Translations under genes and position numbers: made by a program
Shown here: positions 28,203 to 36,086 of the stretch, piece after piece
How the letters are laid out: each line of letters begins with the position of its first letter
How positions within the stretch are numbered: position 1 is the stretch's first letter
Notes under the pieces: generated by a model
Database searches by the model: none
The model's input: the letters and a program-made list of their open reading frames with translations, nothing else
Told to the model about the DNA's origin: nothing
Source: Anaerolineales bacterium UBA2029
Lineage (GTDB): Bacteria; Chloroflexota; Anaerolineae; Aggregatilineales; Aggregatilineaceae
NCBI GenBank assembly: GCA_002332795.1
Contig: DDBP01000111.1
Coordinates: forward strand, 12,276 to 76,275
DNA: 64,000 bases
Reading direction: 5' to 3'

Positions 28203-29780
28203 TTGCTTCGACATCAGACCGCCTCTGAACACTACTGGACCGATCACTTCGAGGTAACAGACGAAGATATTGAGTTCCTGTTCAACGTCTTCCTCGAAGA
28301 TGAGAAGCCTCTCTCCAGCCAGGAACTGGCCCGACGCCTGGTAGCATTCCGGATCGAAAAAGAAGCGCAATTGCTGCGGCGGCAGTTTCAGCGCGGTGAG
28401 GTTTTCCAGCCCCGGCACGAATATCAGGTCGGGCAGACGCTGGTCTTTCCGGCGCTCGATTACGCTGTGGGCCGCGTGGTAGGCGTCCGTCCGGGAAACA
28501 ATCCGGAGCACGGCGAGTTTAAGGTGATTCAGGTCGAGTTCGAGGATGGGGAAGCACGCGAATTTGCCAGTGCGCTGCAGACGCCTCATCAGCTGAACAT
28601 TGACTTCAGCGTTGACACTCAGCTTCCTACCGCAACACAGGCTGATATTGACGCCATCATGCGGGATTACGGGGACGACATCATCTACTTGCTGGAGGAG
28701 CGGCTGCGCAAAGAAGAGGATGTCGTCTATTTCGCCGGACGGTGGTTTCTCAAGTCCCTGCTGGTGGAGGTGACCATCGCCCATCTGCACCTGGCTGAGG
28801 CGGTGCTGGTCATGCACAACGGTGGCCCGCTTGAAACAGAGCGTATCATCAAGGAAGTGGGGCTGCCTGGCCAGGCGAACCGGCGTCTGCAAATCTTCTC
28901 GCTTGAATATGCGATGTTCCACGACCCGCGGTTCGACGAAGTGGGGCCGGCGGGGCGCGTGTTGTGGTATCTGCGCGATCTGGAGCCGCCAGAAGTGGTC
29001 AAGGTGCCAGAGCGCCTGCGATACAAGCCGATTGAGTACGACTGGCGGTTGCTGACAGAAGAACTCGCGCAGCTCGAATACGAAATTGACGACGAGCTAT
29101 CCAACCTGCGCTCTCCGGCGTCTCCAGCGGACTCGGTAACCTTCAGCCTGAACTTCCCTCACCGCAGGACGGGGACGTTGCCGCTGAATTCGCATCTGCG
29201 GCACCTGTTCCCTACGGCGTATGAGGCGCAGCGCATCTTGATGACGCTGATCGACGGTCAGACGGGCGAGGAAATGCCGGGCTGGGTCGTGCGCGAGCAT
29301 CGCTACGTCTACGGGCTGGCCGATTTCTATCGTCGGCATCGCCTGCCCGTAGGAGCTTATATCATTGTCCGGCGCACCGATGATCCTTCGCGGGTAGTCG
29401 TTGATTTTCATGCGCACCGTCCCCGGACTGAGTGGATTCGTCTGGCGGTGCCGGGTCCCAATAACCGACTGCTGTTCGAAAGCCAGAAGCGTGCGATCGG
29501 GGCCGAATATGATGAGCTGATGGTGCTCGGTGCTGACGATCTCAAAGGTATTGATGCGCTGTGGATTTCGACTGATAAGCCGCAACGGAGCCTGGCCGAT
29601 ATCATGCGCGAGTTGATGGCCGAGCTGGCGAAGCTCACGCCGCAGCGCACCGTACACGCCAAGACGCTCTACAGTGCGGTGAACGTCATCCGCCGGTGTC
29701 CACCGGGGCCAATCTTCGCCACGCTGGTATCTAACCCAGAGTTTGAGCATGTAGGCGGGCCATACTGGCGGTTGGCCTGA
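28203..29780 (+). CDS. Unknown 525-residue protein, possible winged-helix ends
   Basis: I do not recognise this as a named family. It is soluble and charged, with no membrane helix or signal peptide. The N-terminal 60 residues (ELARRLVAFRIEKEAQLLRR) look helical. Residues about 75-125 resemble a small beta barrel (YQVGQTLVFPALDYAVGRVV). The C-terminal 60 residues (TVHAKTLYSAVNVIRRCPPG, ending GGPYWRL) resemble a winged-helix module of the HARE-HTH kind. Translation seems to start at TTG 28203 after CGGGGAT. A strong promoter precedes it, and the next gene starts 26 bases after its stop. Nucleic-acid binding is an inference from fold resemblance only. Confidence 0.75.
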   Translation: MLRHQTASEHYWTDHFEVTDEDIEFLFNVFLEDEKPLSSQELARRLVAFRIEKEAQLLRRQFQRGEVFQPRHEYQVGQTLVFPALDYAVGRVVGVRPGNNPEHGEFKVIQVEFEDGEAREFASALQTPHQLNIDFSVDTQLPTATQADIDAIMRDYGDDIIYLLEERLRKEEDVVYFAGRWFLKSLLVEVTIAHLHLAEAVLVMHNGGPLETERIIKEVGLPGQANRRLQIFSLEYAMFHDPRFDEVGPAGRVLWYLRDLEPPEVVKVPERLRYKPIEYDWRLLTEELAQLEYEIDDELSNLRSPASPADSVTFSLNFPHRRTGTLPLNSHLRHLFPTAYEAQRILMTLIDGQTGEEMPGWVVREHRYVYGLADFYRRHRLPVGAYIIVRRTDDPSRVVVDFHAHRPRTEWIRLAVPGPNNRLLFESQKRAIGAEYDELMVLGADDLKGIDALWISTDKPQRSLADIMRELMAELAKLTPQRTVHAKTLYSAVNVIRRCPPGPIFATLVSNPEFEHVGGPYWRLA

Positions 29781-29806
29781 CGGCACAACGCAGATCAGGG
29801 GAAACA

Positions 29807-30250
29807 GTGAATTCTTCGACCGGGATTGCCAGCAAACGCATACGACCTACGCTCGACACCAAATTCCACATTGACTACAGTTGGTGGGAGCGTGAGGGGC
29901 GCGATCTGCGAGTCTATCTGCTGAGTCATCTGCCACCGGAACAACGCGATTTCTTCTCTGAACATCGCGACACCGAAGAGGTGGACTGGATCGATCCGGT
30001 CACTGCGGAAGTCAAGAAGGTAGATGCGTTGCAGCGGGCGCTGCGCGAAGCGAGCAAGCAGCCCGATTTCATCACCCCTCACCTGTCGCTGGTAGATGCT
30101 GTCTTTCGCGTCTTTCTGGCCAACGGCAACACCCCCCTTACCCCTGTGGAGCTGAGCGAGTTGATCGGTCGCCCACCCATGACCATCTTGAGAACGCTCA
30201 GCGGTGGAACCGTGTACAAGGGGATTCGCCCCTGCCTCGATGAAGAATAA
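29807..30250 (+). CDS. Unknown 147-residue protein, partner of the preceding gene
   Basis: This small soluble protein has a GTG start preceded by AGGGGA. The N-terminal half is basic then aromatic-rich (FHIDYSWWEREGRDLRVYL). The middle is acidic (EHRDTEEVDWIDPVTAEV). The C-terminal 60 residues look like a winged helix (VDAVFRVFLANGNTPLTPVE, LSELIGRPPMTILRTL). It is almost certainly co-transcribed with the 525-residue protein, which also seems to end in a winged helix. No family name is offered; a two-component DNA-binding complex is a guess from the matching ends. Confidence 0.7.
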   Translation: MNSSTGIASKRIRPTLDTKFHIDYSWWEREGRDLRVYLLSHLPPEQRDFFSEHRDTEEVDWIDPVTAEVKKVDALQRALREASKQPDFITPHLSLVDAVFRVFLANGNTPLTPVELSELIGRPPMTILRTLSGGTVYKGIRPCLDEE

Positions 30251-30268
30251 GCCGGTTGCTGATCGCGC

Positions 30269-30297
30269 TTGACACGGTCAGATGTGGGCCGTACAAT
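30269..30297 (+). promoter_or_regulatory. Promoter of tRNA-Arg
   Basis: TTGACA (30269-30274) and TACAAT (30292-30297) are 17 bases apart, eleven of twelve to consensus, ending 11 bases before the tRNA. Confidence 0.8.
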
Positions 30298-30308
30298 GAC
30301 GGAGCGAT

Positions 30309-30381
30309 GCCCCTGTAGCTCAGTGGATAGAGCAGCTGCCTTCTAAGCAGACGGTCGGGGGTTCGATCCCCTCCAGGGGCG
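30309..30381 (+). tRNA. trnR: tRNA-Arg, anticodon TCT
   Basis: A 73-base cloverleaf: acceptor GCCCCTG with CAGGGGC, D-arm GCTC...GAGC, anticodon loop CTTCTAA with anticodon TCT (reads AGA/AGG), T-arm GGGGG-TTCGATC-CCCTC, discriminator G. The outermost pair of the anticodon stem is a G-A mismatch. CCA is not encoded. Confidence 0.95.
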
Positions 30382-30390
30382 TGCAAAACA

Positions 30391-30418
30391 AAGCGGCAGG
30401 CGAGACGACCTGCCGCTT
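30391..30418. terminator. Hairpin between tRNA-Arg and the BTAD regulator gene
   Basis: A perfect 10-bp stem (AAGCGGCAGG with CCTGCCGCTT, 8-base loop). On the minus strand it is followed by TGTTTTGC, so it best fits the end of the regulator gene. It also lies 9 bases after tRNA-Arg and may stop that transcript. Confidence 0.6.
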
Positions 30419-30447
30419 CCCATATGTTTCCCGGTCGGGGGGCACGC

Positions 30448-31719
30448 TCAGGACATGATGGATTGGTAAAGCGCCTTGGTCTCCGGCTCTGGCTCTTTAC
30501 CCTCTTGCTTCAGTTGATCGGCCAGTTTGCGGTAGTGCGCGGCAGCCTCACTGCGACGCCCCAGATCGGCGTAGAGCTGCATGATCTGCCGATGAATGGG
30601 TTCGTAACGGTCGTTCTCGTTCACCGCCCGCAACAGCAGACCCAAAGCGTGTTCCTGACGCCCCTCGGCCAGGCGAATGCGTGCCATCTCACTCAGCGCT
30701 TCCAGGTAGCCTTTCTGATAGTCCGCACGGCGATCCAGTATCCACTGGTCAACATGCCCCTGTAAGAAAGGCCCCTTGTAGAGATCAATCGCCTGCTGCC
30801 AGGCGCTGGCCTTGTCCTCAGTTTCTGGGGCGCGCCCGCGTACCAGTGCACCGACAAACTCGGCGATATCATACTCGACGGACACTTCGGGATTGATGCG
30901 GTAATAACCTCCCTCGTGCACCAGCACGTCGAAGTTGAGCGCTTTGTGCAGGCGGCGCTTGGTCACATGAAAGACGTTGACCGCCTGGTCGCTGGCCAGA
31001 TCGGGCCAGAAAGCCTGGCAGATCTCCGATCGGGTCACCACTGGCTTATCCAGCGCAAAGAAGAACAGCAGGCGAGGCAGGTGCCCTTCCCAGGTATTGA
31101 TCACCTCACCGTTGTGAATGACCAACCCCGGTCCCAGGGCGTTCACCTGCAGATGAATCACGCCATCGGTGCGCATGTCGTAGAAGTTGCTGGTCACCAG
31201 TTGGTTGTCGCGCAGAATGACAGCTTTCTTCTGGGCGATCAAGGAGATCCAGGGTAGCCGGGGGAGCGTCCGGCTGTTGATCACGATCTGGCAACGGGAG
31301 GGGACACGCAGAATCGTCTGCTCAATAAACCACTGAATGTCGTCTGCGCCATCGGTGCGGTCGTATTCATCCAGGATCAGCATGAACGGTTCGCTGGAGA
31401 GATCAGCCAGATCGGCCACGAAGGCGTCCAGCAAGTCCACCAGTTTCTGCTCTGGATCGAACTGGATCAGATTGACATGACGGCCAAAGGTGGGATGCTG
31501 ATTGGCGAGATCGTGAGTGATGCCGGACAGGAACGAGCGCACGTCTACATCATCCGGCCCCATCGCGTAGTAGAATACGCGCTGCTCTGCCGAATTCATG
31601 AGCTGGGCAACAACCATCGACCGGTAGCGACTGGCCGGGTGCAGCAAGATCACTTGTGCCCCTGCACCGCGCATGCGCACCGCCTCAAGGACTCTTGACA
31701 CCATCTGATTCAGTTCCAT
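30448..31719 (-). CDS. BTAD-domain transcriptional regulator with degenerate ATPase module
   Basis: About 423 residues. The N-terminal 180 residues resemble the ATPase part of STAND/LuxR-type regulators: a Walker B-like LILDEYDRTD is there, but the expected GxxGxGKT P-loop is replaced by LLHPASRYRSMVVAQ, so ATP hydrolysis is doubtful. A winged helix follows (LLFFFALDKPVVTRSEICQA, VFHVTKRRLHKAL) and the C-terminal 150 residues are a TPR-like BTAD domain (YEPIHRQIMQLYADLGRRSE). Such proteins activate nearby genes. It is divergent from the operon starting at 32068, a natural candidate target. The ATG at 31719 follows GAGAGG; the longer frame to 31776 has no support. Confidence 0.87.
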   Translation of the reverse strand: MELNQMVSRVLEAVRMRGAGAQVILLHPASRYRSMVVAQLMNSAEQRVFYYAMGPDDVDVRSFLSGITHDLANQHPTFGRHVNLIQFDPEQKLVDLLDAFVADLADLSSEPFMLILDEYDRTDGADDIQWFIEQTILRVPSRCQIVINSRTLPRLPWISLIAQKKAVILRDNQLVTSNFYDMRTDGVIHLQVNALGPGLVIHNGEVINTWEGHLPRLLFFFALDKPVVTRSEICQAFWPDLASDQAVNVFHVTKRRLHKALNFDVLVHEGGYYRINPEVSVEYDIAEFVGALVRGRAPETEDKASAWQQAIDLYKGPFLQGHVDQWILDRRADYQKGYLEALSEMARIRLAEGRQEHALGLLLRAVNENDRYEPIHRQIMQLYADLGRRSEAAAHYRKLADQLKQEGKEPEPETKALYQSIMS

Positions 31720-31757
31720 GGCTGGCCTCTCTTGTCTGTAAGCAATTGCCAGAGTAT

Positions 31758-31786
31758 AGTATAGAAGACGTTGCACGATAAGGCAA
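31758..31786 (-). promoter_or_regulatory. Promoter of the BTAD regulator gene
   Basis: On the minus strand TTGCCT (31786-31781) and TATACT (31763-31758) are 17 bases apart. A second overlapping TATACT follows at 31758-31753. Confidence 0.6.
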
Positions 31787-31937
31787 GGGCTAAGGATTGT
31801 GTTCTTTGGCCTTACGCGTCAGATCGAAATTATTAGTGTCGCTCATCAAGAAATTGGCCTTATGACAATAACGATCATTACTTATCAGCAAATTATGTGC
31901 CTACAACAGGAACAGGGAGGGGCCTGGAACAGCACAT

Positions 31938-31967
31938 TGGACACCCTTTTGCTCCCCATGATACAAT
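31938..31967 (+). promoter_or_regulatory. Promoter of the HhH-DUF971-hpt-cca gene cluster
   Basis: TGGACA (31938-31943) and TACAAT (31962-31967) are 18 bases apart, each five of six to consensus. The leader to the first ATG at 32068 would be about 95 bases. Confidence 0.55.
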
Positions 31968-32067
31968 ACGCGCACCATCACGGGAAGGGTCGGGGAAACC
32001 GGCGGGCCGCTGTGATTGGTCTGTGTTGCACATCTGTGCCTGAGACCAGAGTGAAAGAGAGCGCGCC

Positions 32068-32502
32068 ATGTACAAAGCGGTGAGAAATTCGATCGTGCTG
32101 GGCGCTGGGCTGGCAGCCAGCGCGGTTGTGGGATGGCTTCTGCTCAAAGAAAGCAAGCGCGGCAAACTTGCTGCGCGTTTCCTGGTTCGTTCGCGGGTCC
32201 ACGAAGCCGGGCCTGAGCCATTACCGGAAATCAGGCTGCCGTTGGATACCCTGGAGACAGAGCCTGCGCCCGCCGCTGAAGCTGTCATGCCCGGTGACGA
32301 TTTCACGCTGATCAAGGACATTGGCCCGCGTTTCGCACAGGCGCTGCGCGATGCGGGCATCGTCAGTTTTGCGCAGCTTGCCGCCATGACGCCGGAGACT
32401 TTGGCCGAGCGCCTGGCTCCATTTGTCGCGGTGCGGCCTCAGCGCATTCGCAACAACGACTGGATCGGTCAGGCCAAACAACTGGCGAATTCCAGCAAAT
32501 AA
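32068..32502 (+). CDS. Membrane-anchored helix-hairpin-helix protein
   Basis: This 144-residue protein has one N-terminal hydrophobic helix (SIVLGAGLAASAVVGWLLL), a basic stretch, a flexible acidic/proline linker (about 50-72) and a C-terminal domain of about 65 residues. That domain contains DFTLIKDIGPRFAQALRDAG, the helix-hairpin-helix-like signature of small proteins often annotated as flap-endonuclease-like or DUF4332-like. HhH units usually contact DNA backbone non-specifically, but no nuclease residues can be recognised here. It is the first gene of the cluster, three bases ahead of the DUF971 gene. Confidence 0.75.
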   Translation: MYKAVRNSIVLGAGLAASAVVGWLLLKESKRGKLAARFLVRSRVHEAGPEPLPEIRLPLDTLETEPAPAAEAVMPGDDFTLIKDIGPRFAQALRDAGIVSFAQLAAMTPETLAERLAPFVAVRPQRIRNNDWIGQAKQLANSSK

Positions 32503-32505
32503 AAC

Positions 32506-32835
32506 ATGGACACCCTTCTTCCCAACGACATCACGCTCGACCAGAAGTCCGATCTGCTGATCATTCAATGGAACGATGGGCGTGTCTGTCGTTATCCACT
32601 TGGCCCGCTGCGTCTTGCCTGTCCCTGTGCCGAGTGTCGGGGAGGGCACGCCAACATGGGGAGGCAGTCCGACCCGGAGAACCTGCTCCACCTGATCCCC
32701 ACCCGCCATTATGCTGTTGAGAATCTGGAGATCGTGGGCAACTATGCTCTGCAATTCTACTGGAACGATGGTCACCATGCCGGTATTTACACCTGGGAGT
32801 ATCTGTACCGCTTGTGCCCGCCAGAGGAGGATTGA
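32506..32835 (+). CDS. DUF971 protein (gamma-butyrobetaine hydroxylase N-terminal-like fold)
   Basis: A 109-residue single-domain protein. The family pattern is clear: LLIIQWNDGRVCRYPLGPLR, the cysteine-rich LACPCAECRGG, and the closing NDGHHAGIYTWEYLYRLC. Free-standing DUF971 proteins often lie near iron-sulfur or metal-handling genes; the cysteines suggest metal binding. Its precise role is unknown. The stop overlaps the ATG of the next gene (TGATG). Confidence 0.9.
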   Translation: MDTLLPNDITLDQKSDLLIIQWNDGRVCRYPLGPLRLACPCAECRGGHANMGRQSDPENLLHLIPTRHYAVENLEIVGNYALQFYWNDGHHAGIYTWEYLYRLCPPEED

Positions 32836-33374
32836 TGACTGATCCGTTGGATGATTCCCTTGGGGCGCTGTCTGCTGAGTTTCAACTCCTGCGCTTCGAG
32901 GCGATTGAGACTCTTGAGTATTGCCTGACCAAAGGCGATGGCACTGCCTTCCTGGAATTTCTGGAATCGCAGGTGCTCAGTTCTCCGCCTCGGCTGGAAC
33001 TGTTGCGTAATATCGCCGACGAACTGCATCTGCGCTTGTTGCGGTTGCGCGAACAACAGCTTGACATGGGCGAACAGATTTCCGCGGCGTTGCTGGAGCA
33101 TTCTTCAGATGTCCCGCCGCAGAATCTTTCCCCCTACCCCGAAAGGGGGGAGCCGCTTGTGTCCTTCTCAACAGAGGAGTTTCCTCCGCTCAGCAAAGCC
33201 ATTCGCTCCTTGTTGGATGTAGCGCATCAACTGGCGGCGGATATTCAGATAGCTGAAGATCTCTACCAGACTGTCATGGATTGGTGGATTGCATTGAGCA
33301 TCTCCGCTTCACGCGATCTGATTGGCATTCGCACCCTGGCGGGAATCTCAGGTGACACTGCCCGTGTGCATTGA
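32835..33374 (+). CDS. Helical protein of unknown function
   Basis: About 179 residues, soluble, largely alpha-helical and acidic (LRNIADELHLRLLRLREQQL, SKAIRSLLDVAHQLAADIQI). No cysteine pattern, signal peptide or membrane helix. The ATG overlaps the previous stop and follows GAGGAGG, so translational coupling with the DUF971 gene is likely. The frame is open back to 32814 but the ATG at 32835 has the better context. I do not recognise the family. Confidence 0.7.
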   Translation: MTDPLDDSLGALSAEFQLLRFEAIETLEYCLTKGDGTAFLEFLESQVLSSPPRLELLRNIADELHLRLLRLREQQLDMGEQISAALLEHSSDVPPQNLSPYPERGEPLVSFSTEEFPPLSKAIRSLLDVAHQLAADIQIAEDLYQTVMDWWIALSISASRDLIGIRTLAGISGDTARVH

Positions 33375-33419
33375 AATGTGACTTCGTTTTCAGGCGGTTC
33401 AGGCAAAGGGTCAACGGTG

Positions 33420-33983
33420 ATGTCCAAACCCTACGAACGATATCTGCAGGAAATCTTGATTGATAGTGACAGGGTTCAGGCGCGCGTAGCCGAGCTGGGC
33501 CGTCAGATCAGCGCGGACTATGCCAATGTGCGTCCTGTGCTGCTGATCTGCGTGCTGAAGGGCGGCGTCATGTTTCTGACAGACCTGATGCGCCATCTCG
33601 ACTTTCCGCACAGTGTGGATTTCATGGCAATCGCCAGCTACGGGAGTGGCGTGCGCGAGACTTCAGGGCGCGTGCGCATAGACATGGACCTGAAGCAAGA
33701 CATCGCCGGAAAGCATGTAATCATTGTCGAGGATATTGTAGATAGCGGGCACACGCTGCAATATATCCTCAATATCCTGGCAACTCGCGACCCCGCCAGT
33801 GTCAAGATATGCACCCTGCTGAGCAAGCCCAGCCGTCGCCAGGTGCACATTGATCTGGACTACGTGGGATTCGAGATTCCGGATAAGTTCGTCTTCGGTT
33901 ACGGACTCGACCTGGACGAGTATTATCGCAATTTGCCCTTCATCGGCGTGTGCAGACCAGACGTGCAGGTGGAGGAGGCGTGA
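33420..33983 (+). CDS. hpt: Hypoxanthine phosphoribosyltransferase
   Basis: This purine-salvage enzyme joins hypoxanthine or guanine to PRPP. About 187 residues, typical. The PRPP-binding loop VIIVEDIVDSGHTLQYIL is canonical, LLICVLKGGVMFLTDLMR forms the N-terminal PPi loop, and the C-terminal IPDKFVFGYGLDLDEYYRNL is diagnostic of HPRT. AAGGG lies upstream of ATG 33420 (a GTG directly precedes it). It sits in a co-directional cluster with only the cca gene close behind. Confidence 0.95.
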   Translation: MSKPYERYLQEILIDSDRVQARVAELGRQISADYANVRPVLLICVLKGGVMFLTDLMRHLDFPHSVDFMAIASYGSGVRETSGRVRIDMDLKQDIAGKHVIIVEDIVDSGHTLQYILNILATRDPASVKICTLLSKPSRRQVHIDLDYVGFEIPDKFVFGYGLDLDEYYRNLPFIGVCRPDVQVEEA

Positions 33984-35495
33984 TTGGCCCTGGAGCCTGT
34001 CGTGCCGGCGCGCCCGCTGGTCTGGCCGCCGCTTGTTGAACGCCTGCGTGCTCTCCTACAGGATCAGCCAGATATTTATCTTGTCGGTGGAGTGGTGCGC
34101 GATGCGCTGCTCCAGCGGCCTTCTCACGATCTCGATTTGGTGACGAATGGTGACGGCTGTGCCGTTGCCAGGGTGATCGCCGACGAACTGGGAGGCGCCT
34201 ATTACCCGCTCGACATCGAACGTGGCGTAGGACGGGCGCTGATTCCCTGGGAGCAAGCGACCGTCACGGTTGATGTCGCCCGCATCCGTGGGCCAGACCT
34301 GCTTGCCGATCTGTCTCTACGTGATTTCACCATCAATGCTATGGCGGCCCCCCTGGCAGGCAGCGGGCAGAGCGTGTACGACCCGTTAGGCGGCCTGGCT
34401 GATCTTCAGGCGAAAAGACTCCGTCTTTGCGCACCAGGGGCCATTGCGGACGATCCAGTGCGCAGTCTGCGCGCGGTGCGTTTCAGCCTTGTGTTTGGCC
34501 TGTTCATCGAGCCGGAGACACGGGCTGCGCTGCGCGACAACGTGCACCGCCTGAAAGAATGCTCTGTAGAGCGCATTCGCGACGAGTTCTTTGCGATCTT
34601 GCAGGCCCCGCGACCGCAGGCAGGGCTGGCGGTGCTGCAACAACTCGGCTTGCTCCAACAGATCATCCCGGAAGTCGGGCAACTGGTAGGGGTAGCACAG
34701 CCGTCTCCTCATCAATACGACGTGTGGCGGCATACACTGCTCACTGTGGAGCGCATGTACGAAATCGCGAGCATGTTGGAAGGCCAGCGCCCCAGTGACG
34801 ACGCCGCCAACGTCCAGCTAGGACTGATCGCCTTTGCACTCAGCGGTATGCGAGAACGCCTGGACGAACATCTGAAACAAGTCTGGGCCAACCATCACAC
34901 ACACCGGGGATTGCTGGTGTTGGCTGCTCTGTTGCATGACATTGGCAAACCCGCTGCCAGGCAGGCGGCAGGCGAAAGACCCAATTTCCACGGGCACGAG
35001 CGCGTCGGAGCCACCATAGTCCGTGATCGTGCTCGCGCGCTCCGCCTGAGCAACGAAGAAACGGCCCGCCTGGAAACGATTGTGCGCCATCATATGCGCC
35101 CTCACTGGCTCTTTGCCAGTCAGCCGCTGACGCGCCGGGCCGTCTATCGTTTCTGGCGTGACACAGGCGAGGCGGGCATAGATATCTGTCTGCTGGCGCT
35201 GGCCGACTACCTGGCGACCTATGGGATTATGCTCGACAGTCAGCAGTGGACTTATTACCTGGAACTGGTGCGCGACTTGCTGCAGAGTTACCTGCACCGC
35301 CGCGAAACCGACGTAGCTCCTCCGCCGCTGCTCACCGGGCACGACCTGATCCAGGAATTGCAGTTACGGCCAGGACCACTGGTGGGAGAGTTGGTCGAAC
35401 GACTGACCGAGGCGCAGGTGATGGGCGAGATCACTTCCAGAGAAGAGGCGTTGGTCTTCGCCAGGCGTTTCCTTTCAGAAAAGGGACTTCCTTGA
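33984..35495 (+). CDS. cca: tRNA nucleotidyltransferase (CCA-adding) with HD domain
   Basis: This 503-residue class II nucleotidyltransferase adds or repairs the CCA end of tRNAs. The catalytic head has YLVGGVVRDALLQRPSHDLD with the metal-binding Asp residues in DLDLV, then the neck RSLRAVRFSLVFGLFIEPET, and the tail includes an HD phosphohydrolase domain (ALLHDIGKPAARQ). It starts at TTG 33984 right after the hpt stop, preceded by GGAGGAGG, so translation is coupled. Both tRNA genes in this window lack an encoded CCA, so the enzyme is needed. A poly(A) polymerase activity is a less likely alternative. Confidence 0.93.
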   Translation: MALEPVVPARPLVWPPLVERLRALLQDQPDIYLVGGVVRDALLQRPSHDLDLVTNGDGCAVARVIADELGGAYYPLDIERGVGRALIPWEQATVTVDVARIRGPDLLADLSLRDFTINAMAAPLAGSGQSVYDPLGGLADLQAKRLRLCAPGAIADDPVRSLRAVRFSLVFGLFIEPETRAALRDNVHRLKECSVERIRDEFFAILQAPRPQAGLAVLQQLGLLQQIIPEVGQLVGVAQPSPHQYDVWRHTLLTVERMYEIASMLEGQRPSDDAANVQLGLIAFALSGMRERLDEHLKQVWANHHTHRGLLVLAALLHDIGKPAARQAAGERPNFHGHERVGATIVRDRARALRLSNEETARLETIVRHHMRPHWLFASQPLTRRAVYRFWRDTGEAGIDICLLALADYLATYGIMLDSQQWTYYLELVRDLLQSYLHRRETDVAPPPLLTGHDLIQELQLRPGPLVGELVERLTEAQVMGEITSREEALVFARRFLSEKGLP

Positions 35496-35506
35496 GGGGG
35501 GTGCCC

Positions 35507-36070
35507 CTAGCCAGTCGAGACGCGCTCAAAGAACCACAGCATGGTCTTGCCGTAGATGCGCGCGTCGTAGGGCTGGAGATGCTGCAGGGAGACCTCCTGG
35601 CGCTCGCGGGGATCGATCTGCACGATGACGATGCCATCTTCCTGCACGTGCTCAGGATTTTCGTCGAGCAAGAGCAGAGTCTCTTTCCACAGGCCCAGGT
35701 ATTGGGGGGGCGCAACGTAGATGTATTCGAAGGGGTCGGGTCGGGGGGTCCGCAGGTAGACGAACACATTGGCCCGCAGCACCTGGGCGCGGTTGGCCAG
35801 TCGCGTATGTGCCAGATTCTCGTGAATCGTGCGCACGGCAAGCGGGTGATTCTCAACGAAGCGGGCCAGCGCTGCTCCCCGACTCAGCGCCTCGATCCCC
35901 ACAGAACCTGTGCCCGCGAAGAGATCAAGAAAGGTGCTGTCTACCACGCCCTGCCCCAGGATATTGAACAGCGCTTCCTTCACGCGATCCATGACAGGGC
36001 GGGTTGACGAACCGGGCACCATTTTCAATTTGCGGCCCTTCGCCGTTCCGGCGATGACCCGGATGGGCAT
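35507..36070 (-). CDS. rsmD: 16S rRNA (guanine-966-N2)-methyltransferase RsmD-like
   Basis: 187 residues, the usual size. The N-terminus MPIRVIAGTAKGRKLKMVPG and the region STRPVMDRVKEALFNIL are strongly RsmD-like, and the SAM site is FLDLFAGTGSVGIEALSRGA. The catalytic motif normally DPPY reads VAPPQY here, with the Asp replaced by Ala, so activity or base specificity needs a second look. GGGAGG precedes the ATG. It is the last of three close minus-strand genes (TPR protein, UroD-like protein, RsmD) and converges with cca 11 bases away. Confidence 0.88.
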   Translation of the reverse strand: MPIRVIAGTAKGRKLKMVPGSSTRPVMDRVKEALFNILGQGVVDSTFLDLFAGTGSVGIEALSRGAALARFVENHPLAVRTIHENLAHTRLANRAQVLRANVFVYLRTPRPDPFEYIYVAPPQYLGLWKETLLLLDENPEHVQEDGIVIVQIDPRERQEVSLQHLQPYDARIYGKTMLWFFERVSTG

Positions 36071-36086
36071 GGTACTGCCTCCCGGC

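Larger units (their letters stand above)
31720..32067. other. 348-base divergent intergenic region
   Basis: This stretch between the BTAD regulator and the HhH-protein operon has no convincing gene. It is AT-rich around 31800-31910 and carries two outward promoters (31758-31786 on the minus strand, 31938-31967 on the plus). The central AT-rich part is where a regulator would most plausibly bind. An open frame at 31799-32083 crosses it but lacks a ribosome binding site and protein-like composition. Confidence 0.55.

Noticed and set aside
31799..32083. 94-codon frame in the intergenic region
   Set aside because: No ribosome binding site, protein-unlike composition, and it spans a promoter and the start of the next gene.
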